From positions 1 through 44,627 of the forward strand of contig JBGUPL010000126.1 of NCBI GenBank assembly GCA_045130275.1: a stretch of 44,627 bases of DNA, in the 5' to 3' direction. How positions within the stretch are numbered: the first letter of the stretch is position 1; each line of letters starts with the position of its first letter. This DNA is from F23-D06 sp045130275 (GTDB lineage: Bacteria > Bacteroidota > Bacteroidia > Bacteroidales > WCHB1-69). Position numbers and translations under genes: made by a program. The notes beneath the pieces were generated by a model. That model was not told where the DNA came from. It made no database searches and was given only the letters and a program-made list of their open reading frames with translations. This document shows, one piece after another, positions 8,563-18,202 of this stretch.

Positions 8563-9473
8563 TTATCCCGCCATATCTGACCGCAGGTGACACCGTCGCT
8601 CTCGCAGCCCCGGCCCGGAAAATTGCCAAATCCGAAATCCTTCCGGCGGAAAAGATGCTGCGAAACGCCGGTTTTAACGTTTATTATGATGCACGGTTAT
8701 TCGCGGAAGACCATCAGTTTGCCGGAAACGACGCTCTGCGTGCCCGCTATTTTCAAGATCTGCTGGATGATGACAATGTGAAGGCCATCTGGTGCGCGCG
8801 AGGAGGATACGGATCTGCCAGAATTATTGACAAACTGGACTTTACACGATTCCAACAACATCCGAAATGGGTTTGCGGATACAGCGACATCACCGTTTTC
8901 CACAGCCATCTGCAACGACACCTTCAAACAGCCACCATCCACGCCACCATGCCTATCAATGTGACCGATGAGAATGCGCAAACACCTGCTGTCCAATCCT
9001 TTCTGAAAGCTTTGACGGGCCAAACCCTAACCTACGAACTAGAAAACCATCTTCTGTCAAGACCCGCACCTTTTTCAGGAATTTTAACAGGAGGCAACCT
9101 CTCCATGCTCTACTCCCTCATCGGGTCCCCGTCCGATATTGACACTGAAGGGAAAGTGCTCTTTATTGAAGATTTGGACGAATATTTATACCATATAGAC
9201 CGGATGATGCTCAATTTGAAGCGTAGCGGCAAACTTTCCGGAATAAAAGCATTGCTTGTCGGACATTTGAGCGACATGCATGACAATACCATTCCCTTTG
9301 GGAAAACGGCCGATGAAATTGTGTCCGACATGTGTCGTGATCTAGACATTCCGCTTATATACAACGTACCTGCCGGGCACCTTCCCGACAACCGCGCCTT
9401 CCGCATGGGCTGCTGCACAGAAGGCCTTTTGAAAGATAATAAATTTATAATCAATAACTTGAATCATGCTTAG
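8559..9473 (+). CDS. LD-carboxypeptidase (peptidase S66 family)
   Basis: S66 enzymes (LdcA/MccF) remove the terminal D-alanine from cytosolic tetrapeptides during murein recycling, or inactivate microcin-type toxins. The 304-residue protein carries the family landmarks LTAGDTVALAAPA at the N-terminus, CARGGYGSARII near 79, GYSDIT with the likely nucleophile Ser109, GGNLSMLYSLIGSP, LFIEDLDEYLYHIDRM with the catalytic glutamate, and PAGHLPDNRAF with the catalytic histidine. The length is typical. It overlaps its upstream neighbour by 4 nt and its downstream neighbour by 8 nt, forming a tight SDR-peptidase-acyltransferase operon. LdcA is more likely than MccF given the murein-related neighbourhood. 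Confidence 0.92.
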   Translation: MIIPPYLTAGDTVALAAPARKIAKSEILPAEKMLRNAGFNVYYDARLFAEDHQFAGNDALRARYFQDLLDDDNVKAIWCARGGYGSARIIDKLDFTRFQQHPKWVCGYSDITVFHSHLQRHLQTATIHATMPINVTDENAQTPAVQSFLKALTGQTLTYELENHLLSRPAPFSGILTGGNLSMLYSLIGSPSDIDTEGKVLFIEDLDEYLYHIDRMMLNLKRSGKLSGIKALLVGHLSDMHDNTIPFGKTADEIVSDMCRDLDIPLIYNVPAGHLPDNRAFRMGCCTEGLLKDNKFIINNLNHA

Positions 9474-10050
9474 CACATTCCTCTTCAAATACGTATATCG
9501 GGTGAAACCCATTCCTTATCCGAACCCCGAAGGCACCATTCCCAAAAGCGTGCTGATGATGGCACCGCACACCTCCATTATGGATTTCATCATTGGACTG
9601 GCGGCGATGCAATACTACGACCTGCATGCCAACACCATCATCAAAAAAGAGTTCTTCTTTTTCCCTTTGAATCTATTACTGAAGAAGTTAGGAGGGATTC
9701 CGGTGGATCGGAAACATGCCAGGAATTTTGTGGAATATGCCGCGAACGTCATCAAAGAACGGGAACGTATCACCTTGATTATCTGTCCGGAAGGTACACG
9801 CAAAAGGGTGGAGAGATGGAAACGGGGATTTTACCAGATTGCAATGGAAGCCGGAGTGCCGATCAGCTTGGGCTACATCGACTACAACACCCGAACCTGT
9901 GGAATTATGTCCATATTCCATCCCACAGGTGACTATGAGAAAGACATGCAGGAAATTCAGGCGCAATACTACGGGTTGCAAGGATACCGCAAAGGAAGGT
10001 TCAATCTGGAGGACAAGCCGCACGCCCATCCTGAATGGTTTGATTTATAA
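9466..10050 (+). CDS. 1-acyl-sn-glycerol-3-phosphate acyltransferase-like protein
   Basis: This 194-residue PlsC-like acyltransferase should acylate lysophosphatidic acid or a related lysolipid at the inner membrane. The catalytic HX4D motif is His35-Asp40 in APHTSIMDF. The second block FFPLNLLLKKLGGIPVDR and the glycerophosphate-binding EGTR (109-112) in ICPEGTRK follow at normal spacing. The protein is short for the family and lacks an obvious N-terminal membrane helix, as is common in the small Bacteroidota members. It overlaps the LD-carboxypeptidase gene by 8 nt. Its stop overlaps the convergent aminotransferase stop by 6 nt. Confidence 0.88.
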   Translation: MLSTFLFKYVYRVKPIPYPNPEGTIPKSVLMMAPHTSIMDFIIGLAAMQYYDLHANTIIKKEFFFFPLNLLLKKLGGIPVDRKHARNFVEYAANVIKERERITLIICPEGTRKRVERWKRGFYQIAMEAGVPISLGYIDYNTRTCGIMSIFHPTGDYEKDMQEIQAQYYGLQGYRKGRFNLEDKPHAHPEWFDL

Positions 10051-11262
10051 ACTGCAGACCTCCGACACCGCCATTTTCGTCACGCGGATCACTTCCGTCA
10101 CTTGTTCGTCCGTCAGATCAAAATAGACCGGCAAACTAATTTCGCACGCATATTGCCGATAGGTGTTCGGATAATCTTCTATTTTATATCCAAGTGATTT
10201 ATAGGCTGTTAACATCGGAAGAGGAATAAAATGGACATTTGCTGCCACACCCTGCTCTGCCATTTTATGAATGATATCGTCACGCTGTTCTTCCGTAACG
10301 CCATTCACCCTAAGCGTAAAGACGTGGAAAGAAGACCGTTTGCAAGCGGTTTCATAGACGGGTACGCGATATCGTGGGTCGTTTCCGAAAGCATGATTGT
10401 AAGCATCAAAGATCTCCTTTCGGCGGGGAAGGATCATTTGGTCATAGCGAGCCAGTTCCACTAGTCCCATCGCCGCCGCCACATCGGTCATATTGCACTT
10501 ATAGCCAGCAGATGTTACGTCATAGCGCCAGCCGCCAGCCTTAGTTTTAGAGAGGGCATCTTTCGATTGACCATGCAAAGAACTAACACACAGTTCTTTA
10601 TATATTTTTTCTGTATCAAAAATGTCGGGTAGGCACAAGCAAATGGCACCTCCTTCGGCTGTGGTCAGGTTTTTGACGGCATGGAACGAAAAAACAGTGA
10701 TATCAGCCAGTGCACCAGCTCTTTTGCCGTGATACCAGGCGCCCAGGGAATGTGCAGCATCGGACAAAACCAGGATGCGTCCAAGCATCTCCTGCTGGGA
10801 ATTGGCGGCATGAAACCTCCTACGCACATCCGAATCGGTAACCAAATCGAACAATTCATGATAATCACAAGGCAATCCGACAATATCCACGGGGATAATG
10901 ACCTTGGTGCGGTCAGTGATGGCCTCTTTGACTTTAGATACATCCATCAACAAATTGTCGTCCACATCCACCATAACCGGTTTTGCGCCGCAATGGAGCA
11001 CCACTTCAGCCGTTGCCGTGTAGGTATAGGCGGGAACGATCACCTCATCGCCGGGACCGACCCCAAACCAACGAAGCGCAAGCTCTAAACCGGCGGATGC
11101 AGAATTTAAACACACAACGTGTTGAATACCACAAAATTCCGCAAGTTTTTTTTCAAAAAGCTTCGTCCTGGGTCCGGTAGTGATCCAACCAGAGCGCAAA
11201 GCGGCTACAACTTCTTCAATTATCGCCTCGTCAATGTGAGGCGGGGAAAAGGGTATATTCAT
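10045..11262 (-). CDS. DegT/DnrJ/EryC1/StrS-family aminotransferase
   Basis: This 405-residue PLP enzyme belongs to the sugar aminotransferase family that aminates nucleotide-linked keto-sugars for surface polysaccharide or lipopolysaccharide. Motifs are SGWITTGPRTKLFE near residue 24, LNSASAGLELALR near 52, DEVIVPAYTYTATA near 72, LSDAAHSLGA near 167, and FSFHAVKNLTTAEGG with the PLP lysine at Lys197. I start at ATG 11262, giving the conventional N-terminus MNIPFSPPHID; the longer frame back to 11397 lies inside porQ. There is a 1-nt gap to the upstream porQ stop, so the two form an operon. A-LPS made by such enzymes anchors type IX cargo in related bacteria, which makes the pairing with porQ suggestive but not proven. 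Confidence 0.88.
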   Translation of the reverse strand: MNIPFSPPHIDEAIIEEVVAALRSGWITTGPRTKLFEKKLAEFCGIQHVVCLNSASAGLELALRWFGVGPGDEVIVPAYTYTATAEVVLHCGAKPVMVDVDDNLLMDVSKVKEAITDRTKVIIPVDIVGLPCDYHELFDLVTDSDVRRRFHAANSQQEMLGRILVLSDAAHSLGAWYHGKRAGALADITVFSFHAVKNLTTAEGGAICLCLPDIFDTEKIYKELCVSSLHGQSKDALSKTKAGGWRYDVTSAGYKCNMTDVAAAMGLVELARYDQMILPRRKEIFDAYNHAFGNDPRYRVPVYETACKRSSFHVFTLRVNGVTEEQRDDIIHKMAEQGVAANVHFIPLPMLTAYKSLGYKIEDYPNTYRQYACEISLPVYFDLTDEQVTEVIRVTKMAVSEVCSL

Positions 11263-11263
11263 A

Positions 11264-12361
11264 TCAATCTTGCGTGATTCGTTGTAATTTTCTTGATTTT
11301 CGCTCCTTGCTGTTTTGGGCCAGTTCATCAAAGTCAAAAGCGAGATCAATGCAATTCGGCGTGGCACCCACTGCATAATGCAAGCGGGAAAAGCCAAAAC
11401 GGATTCCTTTGATGTTCAGCTGGAATCCGTACGAGAAACCGGCCATTGATTTACGTGACAGGACCTTCATCTCTTGATGAACATTATGATTGTAAGCTAC
11501 CTGCAAGGAAAAATATTTAACAGGTTCCAATTCTAAACCAAAAACAAAATGACGGAAAAAATTGTCGGCAAACTGCGCCACTTTTGAGGGATACTGCAAC
11601 TCTCCTGAAATGGCATCCACTTGCATAAACGGATTGTCGTGTCCATAGTAGTTCATATTCCATCTATAGAGCGAATGGAGGGATATGTGATAACGCACGG
11701 GCACGTGTTTCAACCGCTGCGACAGTGCGAACTGCAAATCGAACGGCAGGGGTTCTCGGTTGCCAGGAGCGTATGCACATAATTGAAGGCCAATATTTTT
11801 CGCCAACAAGGTGAGAGATAAATTCTTCTCTTCATTGAAATAACTTCCAGCCACATCTACAGCCATTCCTGCAGAAAAATAGGAATCATAACTGCTGAAA
11901 ATCGTTTTCAAATTAGCCCCAATTGAAAAATTAGGAGAAAGCTCTCGCCCCCAACCCAATACAAGCGCATAATCGCCAGCATAAAACTGGCCTGACTCCA
12001 CACCATTGACATCCGCACCTCTGAACGACCCGTAATTCAATCCACAAATGCCGAAAGAGAAACTTCCGGCTTTGCTGAATGTGTGCGAGTAAACGGCAGC
12101 TATCGCGGGACTATGCGTAAAATAGTCGGTATAATTCAAAAACAGTGTATTATGAGTCCGTTCACTAAGATACGAAGGGTTCAACAAAATGGACGCAGGA
12201 CTGTCGTCCCGAACGGAAACCAGATTGCTTCCCAAGCCCATAATTCTAGAAGAATAGCTGAGATTCAGGAAGTTATATACAAACTTCCCGCCAGTTTGCG
12301 CATTGGTTTGCAACATTCCGGCAAGCAGCACTACCATCCATAAATAATGTCGCTTGTTCAT
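11264..12361 (-). CDS. porQ: Type IX secretion system protein PorQ
   Basis: This 365-residue protein has a signal peptide (ending near TNAQ, residue 22) and a PorV/PorQ-like outer-membrane barrel pattern. The N-terminal hallmark GGKFVYNFLNLSYSSRIMGLGSN is followed by DDSPASILLNPSYLS, FGICGLNYGSFRGADVNG, and a C-terminal strand set including GFSYGFQLNIKGIRFGFSRLHYAVG. PorQ works with PorV, PorU and PorZ in the attachment complex that processes type IX cargo at the cell surface. A cargo candidate with a sorting tail is encoded at 24531. The TATTTTTG box upstream on this strand gives the pair its promoter. Confidence 0.9.
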   Translation of the reverse strand: MNKRHYLWMVVLLAGMLQTNAQTGGKFVYNFLNLSYSSRIMGLGSNLVSVRDDSPASILLNPSYLSERTHNTLFLNYTDYFTHSPAIAAVYSHTFSKAGSFSFGICGLNYGSFRGADVNGVESGQFYAGDYALVLGWGRELSPNFSIGANLKTIFSSYDSYFSAGMAVDVAGSYFNEEKNLSLTLLAKNIGLQLCAYAPGNREPLPFDLQFALSQRLKHVPVRYHISLHSLYRWNMNYYGHDNPFMQVDAISGELQYPSKVAQFADNFFRHFVFGLELEPVKYFSLQVAYNHNVHQEMKVLSRKSMAGFSYGFQLNIKGIRFGFSRLHYAVGATPNCIDLAFDFDELAQNSKERKSRKLQRITQD

Positions 12362-12375
12362 ACTATTTCAAACCG

Positions 12376-12383
12376 CAAAAATA
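12376..12383 (-). promoter_or_regulatory. -7 promoter box TATTTTTG for porQ operon
   Basis: Read on the minus strand, the box matches TAnnTTTG, is followed by CGG, and lies 14 nt upstream of the porQ ATG. Confidence 0.65.
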
Positions 12384-12436
12384 ATATTTCTTCGATTATA
12401 AGATTGTGCTCTTTGTCGTTTTAAGAAATATTAGTA

Positions 12437-14452
12437 CTAACAACTGACCACACGGTTCAGGCGTTGGGAAATTACTTTTTTCAGCTGAATCACACGGTTT
12501 AGCTGATTTAGAGCAAGTTCCATGTCCTCTTCTGCTATATCTTTGTTTTCCAATATTTTACGTATTGTAGCAGCATCGTTTTCCAAGATCCGCAATTTCA
12601 GGGTGAGCAGGATGTTTTGCACTTGGTTCTGCAAGATGCGGAGATTGTTGCGCGTGGTGTGCGTATGGATGTCATATTTCTTCTTCCAATACTCGCTGAA
12701 CCGTGGCTCCACAGGGATATTTCGGATCACAAACTCGCTGATCTGCGGATCGTCCGACAAGGTGAAGTTCCGAATAATCTGATCTTGGTTGCCCACATAG
12801 GAAGCCCATCCGGCATATAGATTGAAAATGCGCTCTAACAGTGGGTTATGGAACCGAATATCCTCTTTTTGCATCTCATTGCAAACGTATTGATCCACTC
12901 GAAGTCCCTCTGTTTTTTCCTCTTCACTTTGTCCCTTTTCATATATGACGTAGTTTCCGTAATTCAACACCAACAGCACCAAATCCTTTTCCGCCTCATA
13001 AAGCAGATCGGTCTGCGGCACCATGTCCACATGCTTCTTGGTTTCAATGAGGTCGGACAAATCAGGTTGGCCTACTTCCGCAGGAGCCGCCAAGCCGTCC
13101 TGCTTCTGCTGCTGCTGTGCCATCCGGCTCTGCTCCTTTGTCTTCTCCCAGACGAAGCGACGCAGGTTCAGATTGAGGTCGTTCTCCGACAAATCGAACA
13201 ATTTCGCACATTCCTTGACATAAAATGCACGCTCAATATTGTCTTTCACACAACTGATGGACTTCAATATCTCGTTCACCATGGAAGCACGCTTGATGGG
13301 GTCGTTGCCTGCCTCTTTTGAGAGAATATCCGCCTTGAAGAGCAGGAAGTCCTTGGATTCTTTTGCCAAATAATCCTGTAATTCACTGTCTCTATGTTTT
13401 TTGGCAAACGAATCGGGGTCTTCGCCGTCGGGGAGGAGACAAACCCGGATTTTGAGACCTTGCTCCAGCAGCATGTCGATACCGCGCATAGAAGCCTTAA
13501 TGCCGGCCATATCGCCGTCATATAGCACCGTGATGTTCTGGGTGCGCTTGGTGATCATTCGGATCTGGCCTTGCGTGAGCGAAGTGCCGGAAGAGGCCAC
13601 CACATTCTCAACCCCGGACTCATGCATGGAGATCACGTCGGTGTAACCCTCCACAAGATAAACATTCTGCTGCTTGTGGATGGCGTTTTTGGCAAAAAAG
13701 ATACCGTAGAGCGTATCACTCTTGTGGTAAATCGAGTTTTCACGGGAATTAACATATTTCCGCGGGTCTTTGCCATCTTTTTTCAAGATGCGGCCACCAA
13801 AACCGATTACTTTACCAGCATCGTTGTGGATGGGGAAAATCACGCGCCCTCGGTAGATGTCGTACAGTTTACCGCTTTGTGACTTGCCCGTAAGGCCCAA
13901 CTCGATAAGGTATTCTTCTTTGTAGCCTTTTTCCAGTGCCGCTTTGGTGAAATTGTCCCAACCGTCGGGACAGTAGCCGAGCCCAAATTTGTCGATGGTG
14001 GCGTCCTTGAACCCGCGTTCTTTGAGATACGACATACCCATCAGTTTGCCCTCTTCGGTATTTCGGAGTTGATTAACAAAAAACTTTTGGGCGAACTCAT
14101 TGACAATCAGCAGACTTTCACGTATAGTACGCTGCTGACGCTCCTCTTCGCTCTCGTTGCGCTCATATTCCAGCGGAATGCCGTATTTTTTGGCAAGATA
14201 CTCAATGGCTTCAGGATAAGACATCTTCTCGTGTTCCATAAGGAACTTGACGGGGTTGCCGGCGGCATCGCACACAAAGCACTTGTAAATACCGAGACGA
14301 GGGCTCACATGCATAGACGGATTCTTGTCGTCGTGAAACGGACAAATGCCCACAAAATCCTGGCCCTGTTTACGCAGGGAGACAAAGTCGCCGACCACCT
14401 CCTCGATGCGGACAGCGGCCATCACACTGTCTATGGACTTTTGCTTGATCAT
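12437..14452 (-). CDS. dnaG: DNA primase
   Basis: DnaG synthesises RNA primers at the replication fork. The 671-residue protein has the N-terminal CHC2 zinc finger (Cys37, His40, Cys58, Cys61, in CPFHDDKNPS and YKCFVC). The catalytic core follows with GFGGR near 218 and the TOPRIM motifs VEGYTDV (Glu268) and YDGDMAGIKA (Asp312, Asp314). A long C-terminal helicase-interaction region ends in NQLNRVIQLKK. The length is normal. The start lies 3 nt downstream of the S41 protease stop, so it is probably transcribed with that gene. Confidence 0.96.
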   Translation of the reverse strand: MIKQKSIDSVMAAVRIEEVVGDFVSLRKQGQDFVGICPFHDDKNPSMHVSPRLGIYKCFVCDAAGNPVKFLMEHEKMSYPEAIEYLAKKYGIPLEYERNESEEERQQRTIRESLLIVNEFAQKFFVNQLRNTEEGKLMGMSYLKERGFKDATIDKFGLGYCPDGWDNFTKAALEKGYKEEYLIELGLTGKSQSGKLYDIYRGRVIFPIHNDAGKVIGFGGRILKKDGKDPRKYVNSRENSIYHKSDTLYGIFFAKNAIHKQQNVYLVEGYTDVISMHESGVENVVASSGTSLTQGQIRMITKRTQNITVLYDGDMAGIKASMRGIDMLLEQGLKIRVCLLPDGEDPDSFAKKHRDSELQDYLAKESKDFLLFKADILSKEAGNDPIKRASMVNEILKSISCVKDNIERAFYVKECAKLFDLSENDLNLNLRRFVWEKTKEQSRMAQQQQKQDGLAAPAEVGQPDLSDLIETKKHVDMVPQTDLLYEAEKDLVLLVLNYGNYVIYEKGQSEEEKTEGLRVDQYVCNEMQKEDIRFHNPLLERIFNLYAGWASYVGNQDQIIRNFTLSDDPQISEFVIRNIPVEPRFSEYWKKKYDIHTHTTRNNLRILQNQVQNILLTLKLRILENDAATIRKILENKDIAEEDMELALNQLNRVIQLKKVISQRLNRVVSC

Positions 14453-14455
14453 CGG

Positions 14456-16219
14456 TTATTTTCCGGAATCCACTTTGTATTTCTTGAAAATCTTTTTATT
14501 GTGCATAATTTCAACGGCCTGCTGGAAGGTGTCATCGCTTTCGAGGAAGACCCTATAGGCATCACCGTAGCCATAGAGCCCACGGGCGATTTCAAAACGC
14601 AGATACTCCTTGATAAAGTCAGAGGCGTGCTCCTCATTACGCAGGTGTTGCATCTCGCCGTATGTCTTGTTGAGGTAATTCGTGAACATCGTGTCAAAAG
14701 TCTGCTGATCAAAGTCTTCCGTACTCTTGTACATTGAATCCAGCTTACTCTTGTTCGCCTTGATGAAAGCATTGGCATAGTCGCTGAAAACAAAGGAAGC
14801 TTTGTCGCTCACACCCTCGCTTTTAGAGTATTCCATGAATTCGTTGTAAAAATCATCCGATATCCGGTAATTTTTTTGGAAATCTTCAAATTTCGGATAT
14901 TGTTTCAACAAGGATTCACGATTTTTTTCCAAATAATCGACGGAGAAACTGCCGAAGACACCTTTACGCACAATTTCGTTGAAAAGGCTGGAATACTTGG
15001 TGGTATCTAACGGGATGAAGATATCGGGCATAATGCCACCGCCACCATAAACCACACGACCATGTGGAGTTTTATATTTCAGTGAATCAGGGAATTTTAT
15101 GTTCTCTGCCGTATAATACTCTCCATTATTGGCACGTGTCTGCAAATCTTTGACATATGCATCGAGACCGTCGTCATAGGGTTTCTGGATACAGCGGCCC
15201 GTAGGCGTATAGTAGTGGGAGATGGTAAGACGCACTTCCGATTGGTCAATAAGTCTTAACGGTTTCTGTACCAATCCTTTACCGAATGTTCTACGACCAA
15301 CAACCAGACCACGGTCCCAATCCTGGATACAGCCGGAAGTGATTTCGGAGGCCGAGGCGGAGTTCTCATCGACAAGCACAATGAGTTTTCCTTCCTCGAA
15401 GAGGCCTTCTTCGGAGGAGAAGTATTTCTCGCCGGTTTTGCGGAAGTTGTCGGTATATACGATCATGCGTTTACCGGAGATGAACTGGTCACAAATCTCG
15501 AACGCAACGTTGAGATATCCGCCGCCGTTGCCGCGAAGGTCAAGGATGAGGTTCTGCATGCCCTGCTCCTTCAGGCTGCGGATAGCCTTTTTCAGTTCCG
15601 TAGTGGAAGTGGCGGCAAAACGCTCGAGCTTGACGTAGCCGGTGACAGAGTCGGCCATGAAGCTGACATTGATGCTGTACATCGGAATGGCACCGCGAGT
15701 GATAACGAAATCGATAGGTTCTTTCTTGCGGCCGCGCAGCACGGTGACCTTCACTTTAGAGCCCTTCTTGCCACGCAAATGCTTGCGCACCCAATCATTG
15801 GAAATATTCTTGCCGACAGCCACGGTGTCATCGACCTTGATGATCTTGTCGCCTGCCATGAGTCCGACCTTTTCCGACGGACCGTCAATGATGACTTCCA
15901 TCACGTTGATGGTGTCCTTGATGAGCTGGAAAGTCACACCGATTCCATCGAAAGAGCCCTGCAACGGCTCGGTCATCGCGGCCACATCTTTGGACGGGAT
16001 GTAGGCGGTGTGGGGATCGAGTTCCTTGAGCATCTCGTCAATGGCTCTGTCAGTCAGCGGGTCAAAATCCACCGAATCCACGTACATGGCGTTGATGGCG
16101 TTGAACAGCTGGTCCATTTTGGTTTTGTCTTGTTGGTAATGCTTGTTCGGAGACTGCGCGAAAAGGGTAGTTCCAATGGCTAACACGCTGAATACAGCGA
16201 AAATAACTTTACTCTTCAT
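14456..16219 (-). CDS. Carboxy-terminal processing protease (peptidase S41)
   Basis: This 587-residue exported protease has a signal peptide (about residues 1-22) and an N-terminal helical region with LDPHTAYIPSKD. A PDZ domain follows (about 90-165, with GIGVTFQLI and AGDKIIKVDD). The S41 catalytic core contains LILDLRGNGGGYL near 225, ENSASASEITSG with the nucleophilic serine near 289, and TFGKGLVQ with the general-base Lys314. The extra C-terminal domain of about 180 residues is usual for Bacteroidota members. It acts in the periplasm, cleaving C-termini or tails of envelope proteins. It leads a two-gene unit with dnaG. Confidence 0.94.
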   Translation of the reverse strand: MKSKVIFAVFSVLAIGTTLFAQSPNKHYQQDKTKMDQLFNAINAMYVDSVDFDPLTDRAIDEMLKELDPHTAYIPSKDVAAMTEPLQGSFDGIGVTFQLIKDTINVMEVIIDGPSEKVGLMAGDKIIKVDDTVAVGKNISNDWVRKHLRGKKGSKVKVTVLRGRKKEPIDFVITRGAIPMYSINVSFMADSVTGYVKLERFAATSTTELKKAIRSLKEQGMQNLILDLRGNGGGYLNVAFEICDQFISGKRMIVYTDNFRKTGEKYFSSEEGLFEEGKLIVLVDENSASASEITSGCIQDWDRGLVVGRRTFGKGLVQKPLRLIDQSEVRLTISHYYTPTGRCIQKPYDDGLDAYVKDLQTRANNGEYYTAENIKFPDSLKYKTPHGRVVYGGGGIMPDIFIPLDTTKYSSLFNEIVRKGVFGSFSVDYLEKNRESLLKQYPKFEDFQKNYRISDDFYNEFMEYSKSEGVSDKASFVFSDYANAFIKANKSKLDSMYKSTEDFDQQTFDTMFTNYLNKTYGEMQHLRNEEHASDFIKEYLRFEIARGLYGYGDAYRVFLESDDTFQQAVEIMHNKKIFKKYKVDSGK

Positions 16220-16258
16220 TGGGTTATTATTGGTTTTATTCGATTCTCAAAAAGACGG

Positions 16259-16266
16259 CAAAGATA
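16259..16266 (-). promoter_or_regulatory. -7 promoter box TATCTTTG for S41 protease/dnaG
   Basis: On the minus strand the box reads TATCTTTGCCG, the strongest local form of TAnnTTTG, 39 nt upstream of the protease ATG. Confidence 0.7.
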
Positions 16267-16298
16267 CGGTTTTTTTGGATTTTTTCATTAAGTTTTTT

Positions 16299-16393
16299 GA
16301 CTTAGACTTAAACTAGTGACTTAGACTTAAACTAGTGACTTAGACTTAAGCTAATGACTTAGACTTAAACTAATGACTTAGACTTAAACTAAT
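16299..16393. repeat. Tandem repeat, 19-bp unit, five copies
   Basis: Five head-to-tail copies of GACTTAGACTTAAACTAGT start at 16299, 16318, 16337, 16356 and 16375. The first two end in AGT and the last three in AAT, and the third has one extra A-to-G change. A decayed sixth copy (GACATAAACTAT) follows. The array fills the intergenic region between divergent promoters, and an AT-rich run of ATTACTAA repeats follows up to about 16452. Confidence 0.95.
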
Positions 16394-16474
16394 GACATAA
16401 ACTATATGATTTATCGAAGAATTAATTACTAATTACTAATCACTAATTACTATTGCCTGTTGCCTAAAAAAATG

Positions 16475-16482
16475 TATCTTTG
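16475..16482 (+). promoter_or_regulatory. -7 promoter box TATCTTTG for C69 dipeptidase
   Basis: The box matches TAnnTTTG, is followed by CCGC, and lies 23 nt before the ATG at 16506. TTG trinucleotides at 16453-16462 could serve as the -33 element. Confidence 0.7.
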
Positions 16483-16505
16483 CCGCAATATCTAATAGCA
16501 AAGAA

Positions 16506-18107
16506 ATGAAAAAACTCTTTTTCCTTTTCACCTTGATTTTGTGGAGTTTTGCACAAATGTTAACCGCCCAAAACGACGAGCTCGTGGGCGCTAACTGCAC
16601 CTCTATCATGGTAGGCAAAAAGGCTTCCGCCGACGGTTCCGTCATCACTTCGCATACGTGTGACAGTAAGTACCGTACATGGGTGACCATCGAGCCGGCC
16701 GCCGACCACAAGCCCGGCACCATGCACAAAGTCTATAAGGGCACCATGCATACCGAAACGCCCAAAAGCATGGAGAACCTCGTGCTTGCGGGCGAAATTC
16801 CCGAAGCGGCACACACCTACGCCTATATGAACACCGCCTATCCTTGCATGAATGAGCATCAGTTGGCCATGGGCGAGAGCACCTTCTCCGGTCCCGACAC
16901 GTTGGTGAACAAGAACGCCATGTTCATGATAGAAGAACTGCAACGCATTGCGCTGCAACGTTGTACGACCGCTCGCGAGGCTATTCTCCTAATTGGTGAT
17001 TTGGTGAAACAGTACGGCTATGCCGACGGTGGTGAGTGCATCACCATTGCTGACAAGAACGAAGTGTGGCAGATGGAAATCCTTGGCGAAGGTCCCGATG
17101 TCATCGGCGGAATGTGGGTGGCCCAGCGTGTACCCGACGACGAGGTGGCCGTGAGCTGTAACGTGCCGCGCATCGGTAAACTCAACCGCAAGGACAAAGC
17201 CAATTTCCTTTGTTCCGACAATATCGAGAAGGTGGCCAAGAAGTACGGCCTCTGGGACGGCAAGGGAGACTTCCTTTGGTGGAAAGCCTTCAACGCCTCC
17301 TACGCCGAGGGCAAGAATCACAAGGAGCGCGAGTGGTACATCTTCAACGAACTCGCCCCGTCCTTGAAACTCGACCTCAACGCCGAGGCACTTCCTTTCT
17401 CCGTGAAACCAGAGAAAAAAGTCGATGTCCGCGACGTGATGGCCTTGTTCAGAGCCACATACGAAGGTAGCGTGCTTGACCAGATCGGCAACCTCAAAAT
17501 AGAAGTCAACCGCAAGGACAAGGACGGAAACCCCTATAAGGACACGATTGTTTGCCCGAACGCCAATCCGTGGATGGACGGCAACGAACGCGCCCTGTAC
17601 AATGCGCTGAAGCCCGGCACCGTCACGTTCTATCGCGGCGTGGCCATGTCGTGGTGCTCCTACTCGTTTATCATGCAATGCCGCGACTGGCTGCCCGACG
17701 AAGTAGGCGGTTTGTGCTGGTTCTCAGTGGAGAATCCCGGCCAGAGCCCGCGCATCCCGATCTACGCAGGAGCCACCAAGATGCCCGCCGGTTTCGAGGT
17801 TTGCGGCCATTTCCGCTACAACGAAAACGCGGTGCTTTGGCATTACCGCAAGGCCAACAAATTGGCACAAGTACGCTGGGGACGTACCAAAAACATGATG
17901 ATGGAAAACATCATGCGCTATGAGAACAAAGCCTTTGAAGAACTGCCTGCACTGGAGAAAAAAGCAGTTAACTTATTGAACGATGGTAAAAAAGAGGAAG
18001 CCCAAAAGCTGCTCAACCAGTACAGCGCTGACTTTGCCGGCGCCACTCGCCAGACGTGGCAGGAAATGGAGCACAAAATTTGGGAGACGTTTTGGACGGG
18101 ATTCTGA
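16506..18107 (+). CDS. C69-family dipeptidase
   Basis: This 533-residue exported Ntn-hydrolase has a signal peptide (about residues 1-22, ending LTAQ) and then NDELVGANCTSIMVGKKAS, in which Cys31 is the expected N-terminal nucleophile after processing. The next block, ADGSVITSHTCD, is the family signature. Further conserved parts are the region around AYMNTAYPCMNEHQLAMGEST, the GECITIADKNEVWQMEILG strand pair, and FYRGVAMSWCSYSFIMQCRDWLP. C69 peptidases cleave dipeptides and short peptides, here probably in the periplasm. The gene stands alone with its own promoter box. The specificity is not visible. Confidence 0.9.
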   Translation: MKKLFFLFTLILWSFAQMLTAQNDELVGANCTSIMVGKKASADGSVITSHTCDSKYRTWVTIEPAADHKPGTMHKVYKGTMHTETPKSMENLVLAGEIPEAAHTYAYMNTAYPCMNEHQLAMGESTFSGPDTLVNKNAMFMIEELQRIALQRCTTAREAILLIGDLVKQYGYADGGECITIADKNEVWQMEILGEGPDVIGGMWVAQRVPDDEVAVSCNVPRIGKLNRKDKANFLCSDNIEKVAKKYGLWDGKGDFLWWKAFNASYAEGKNHKEREWYIFNELAPSLKLDLNAEALPFSVKPEKKVDVRDVMALFRATYEGSVLDQIGNLKIEVNRKDKDGNPYKDTIVCPNANPWMDGNERALYNALKPGTVTFYRGVAMSWCSYSFIMQCRDWLPDEVGGLCWFSVENPGQSPRIPIYAGATKMPAGFEVCGHFRYNENAVLWHYRKANKLAQVRWGRTKNMMMENIMRYENKAFEELPALEKKAVNLLNDGKKEEAQKLLNQYSADFAGATRQTWQEMEHKIWETFWTGF

Positions 18108-18202
18108 TTAGTTAGTAATTAGTAGTTATAAAAATCCTTGAGCAGCCCCGACAGAGGCAAAAACTCGGTAGTAGAAAATAGGTATCAATTAAATTCGTCA
18201 AT

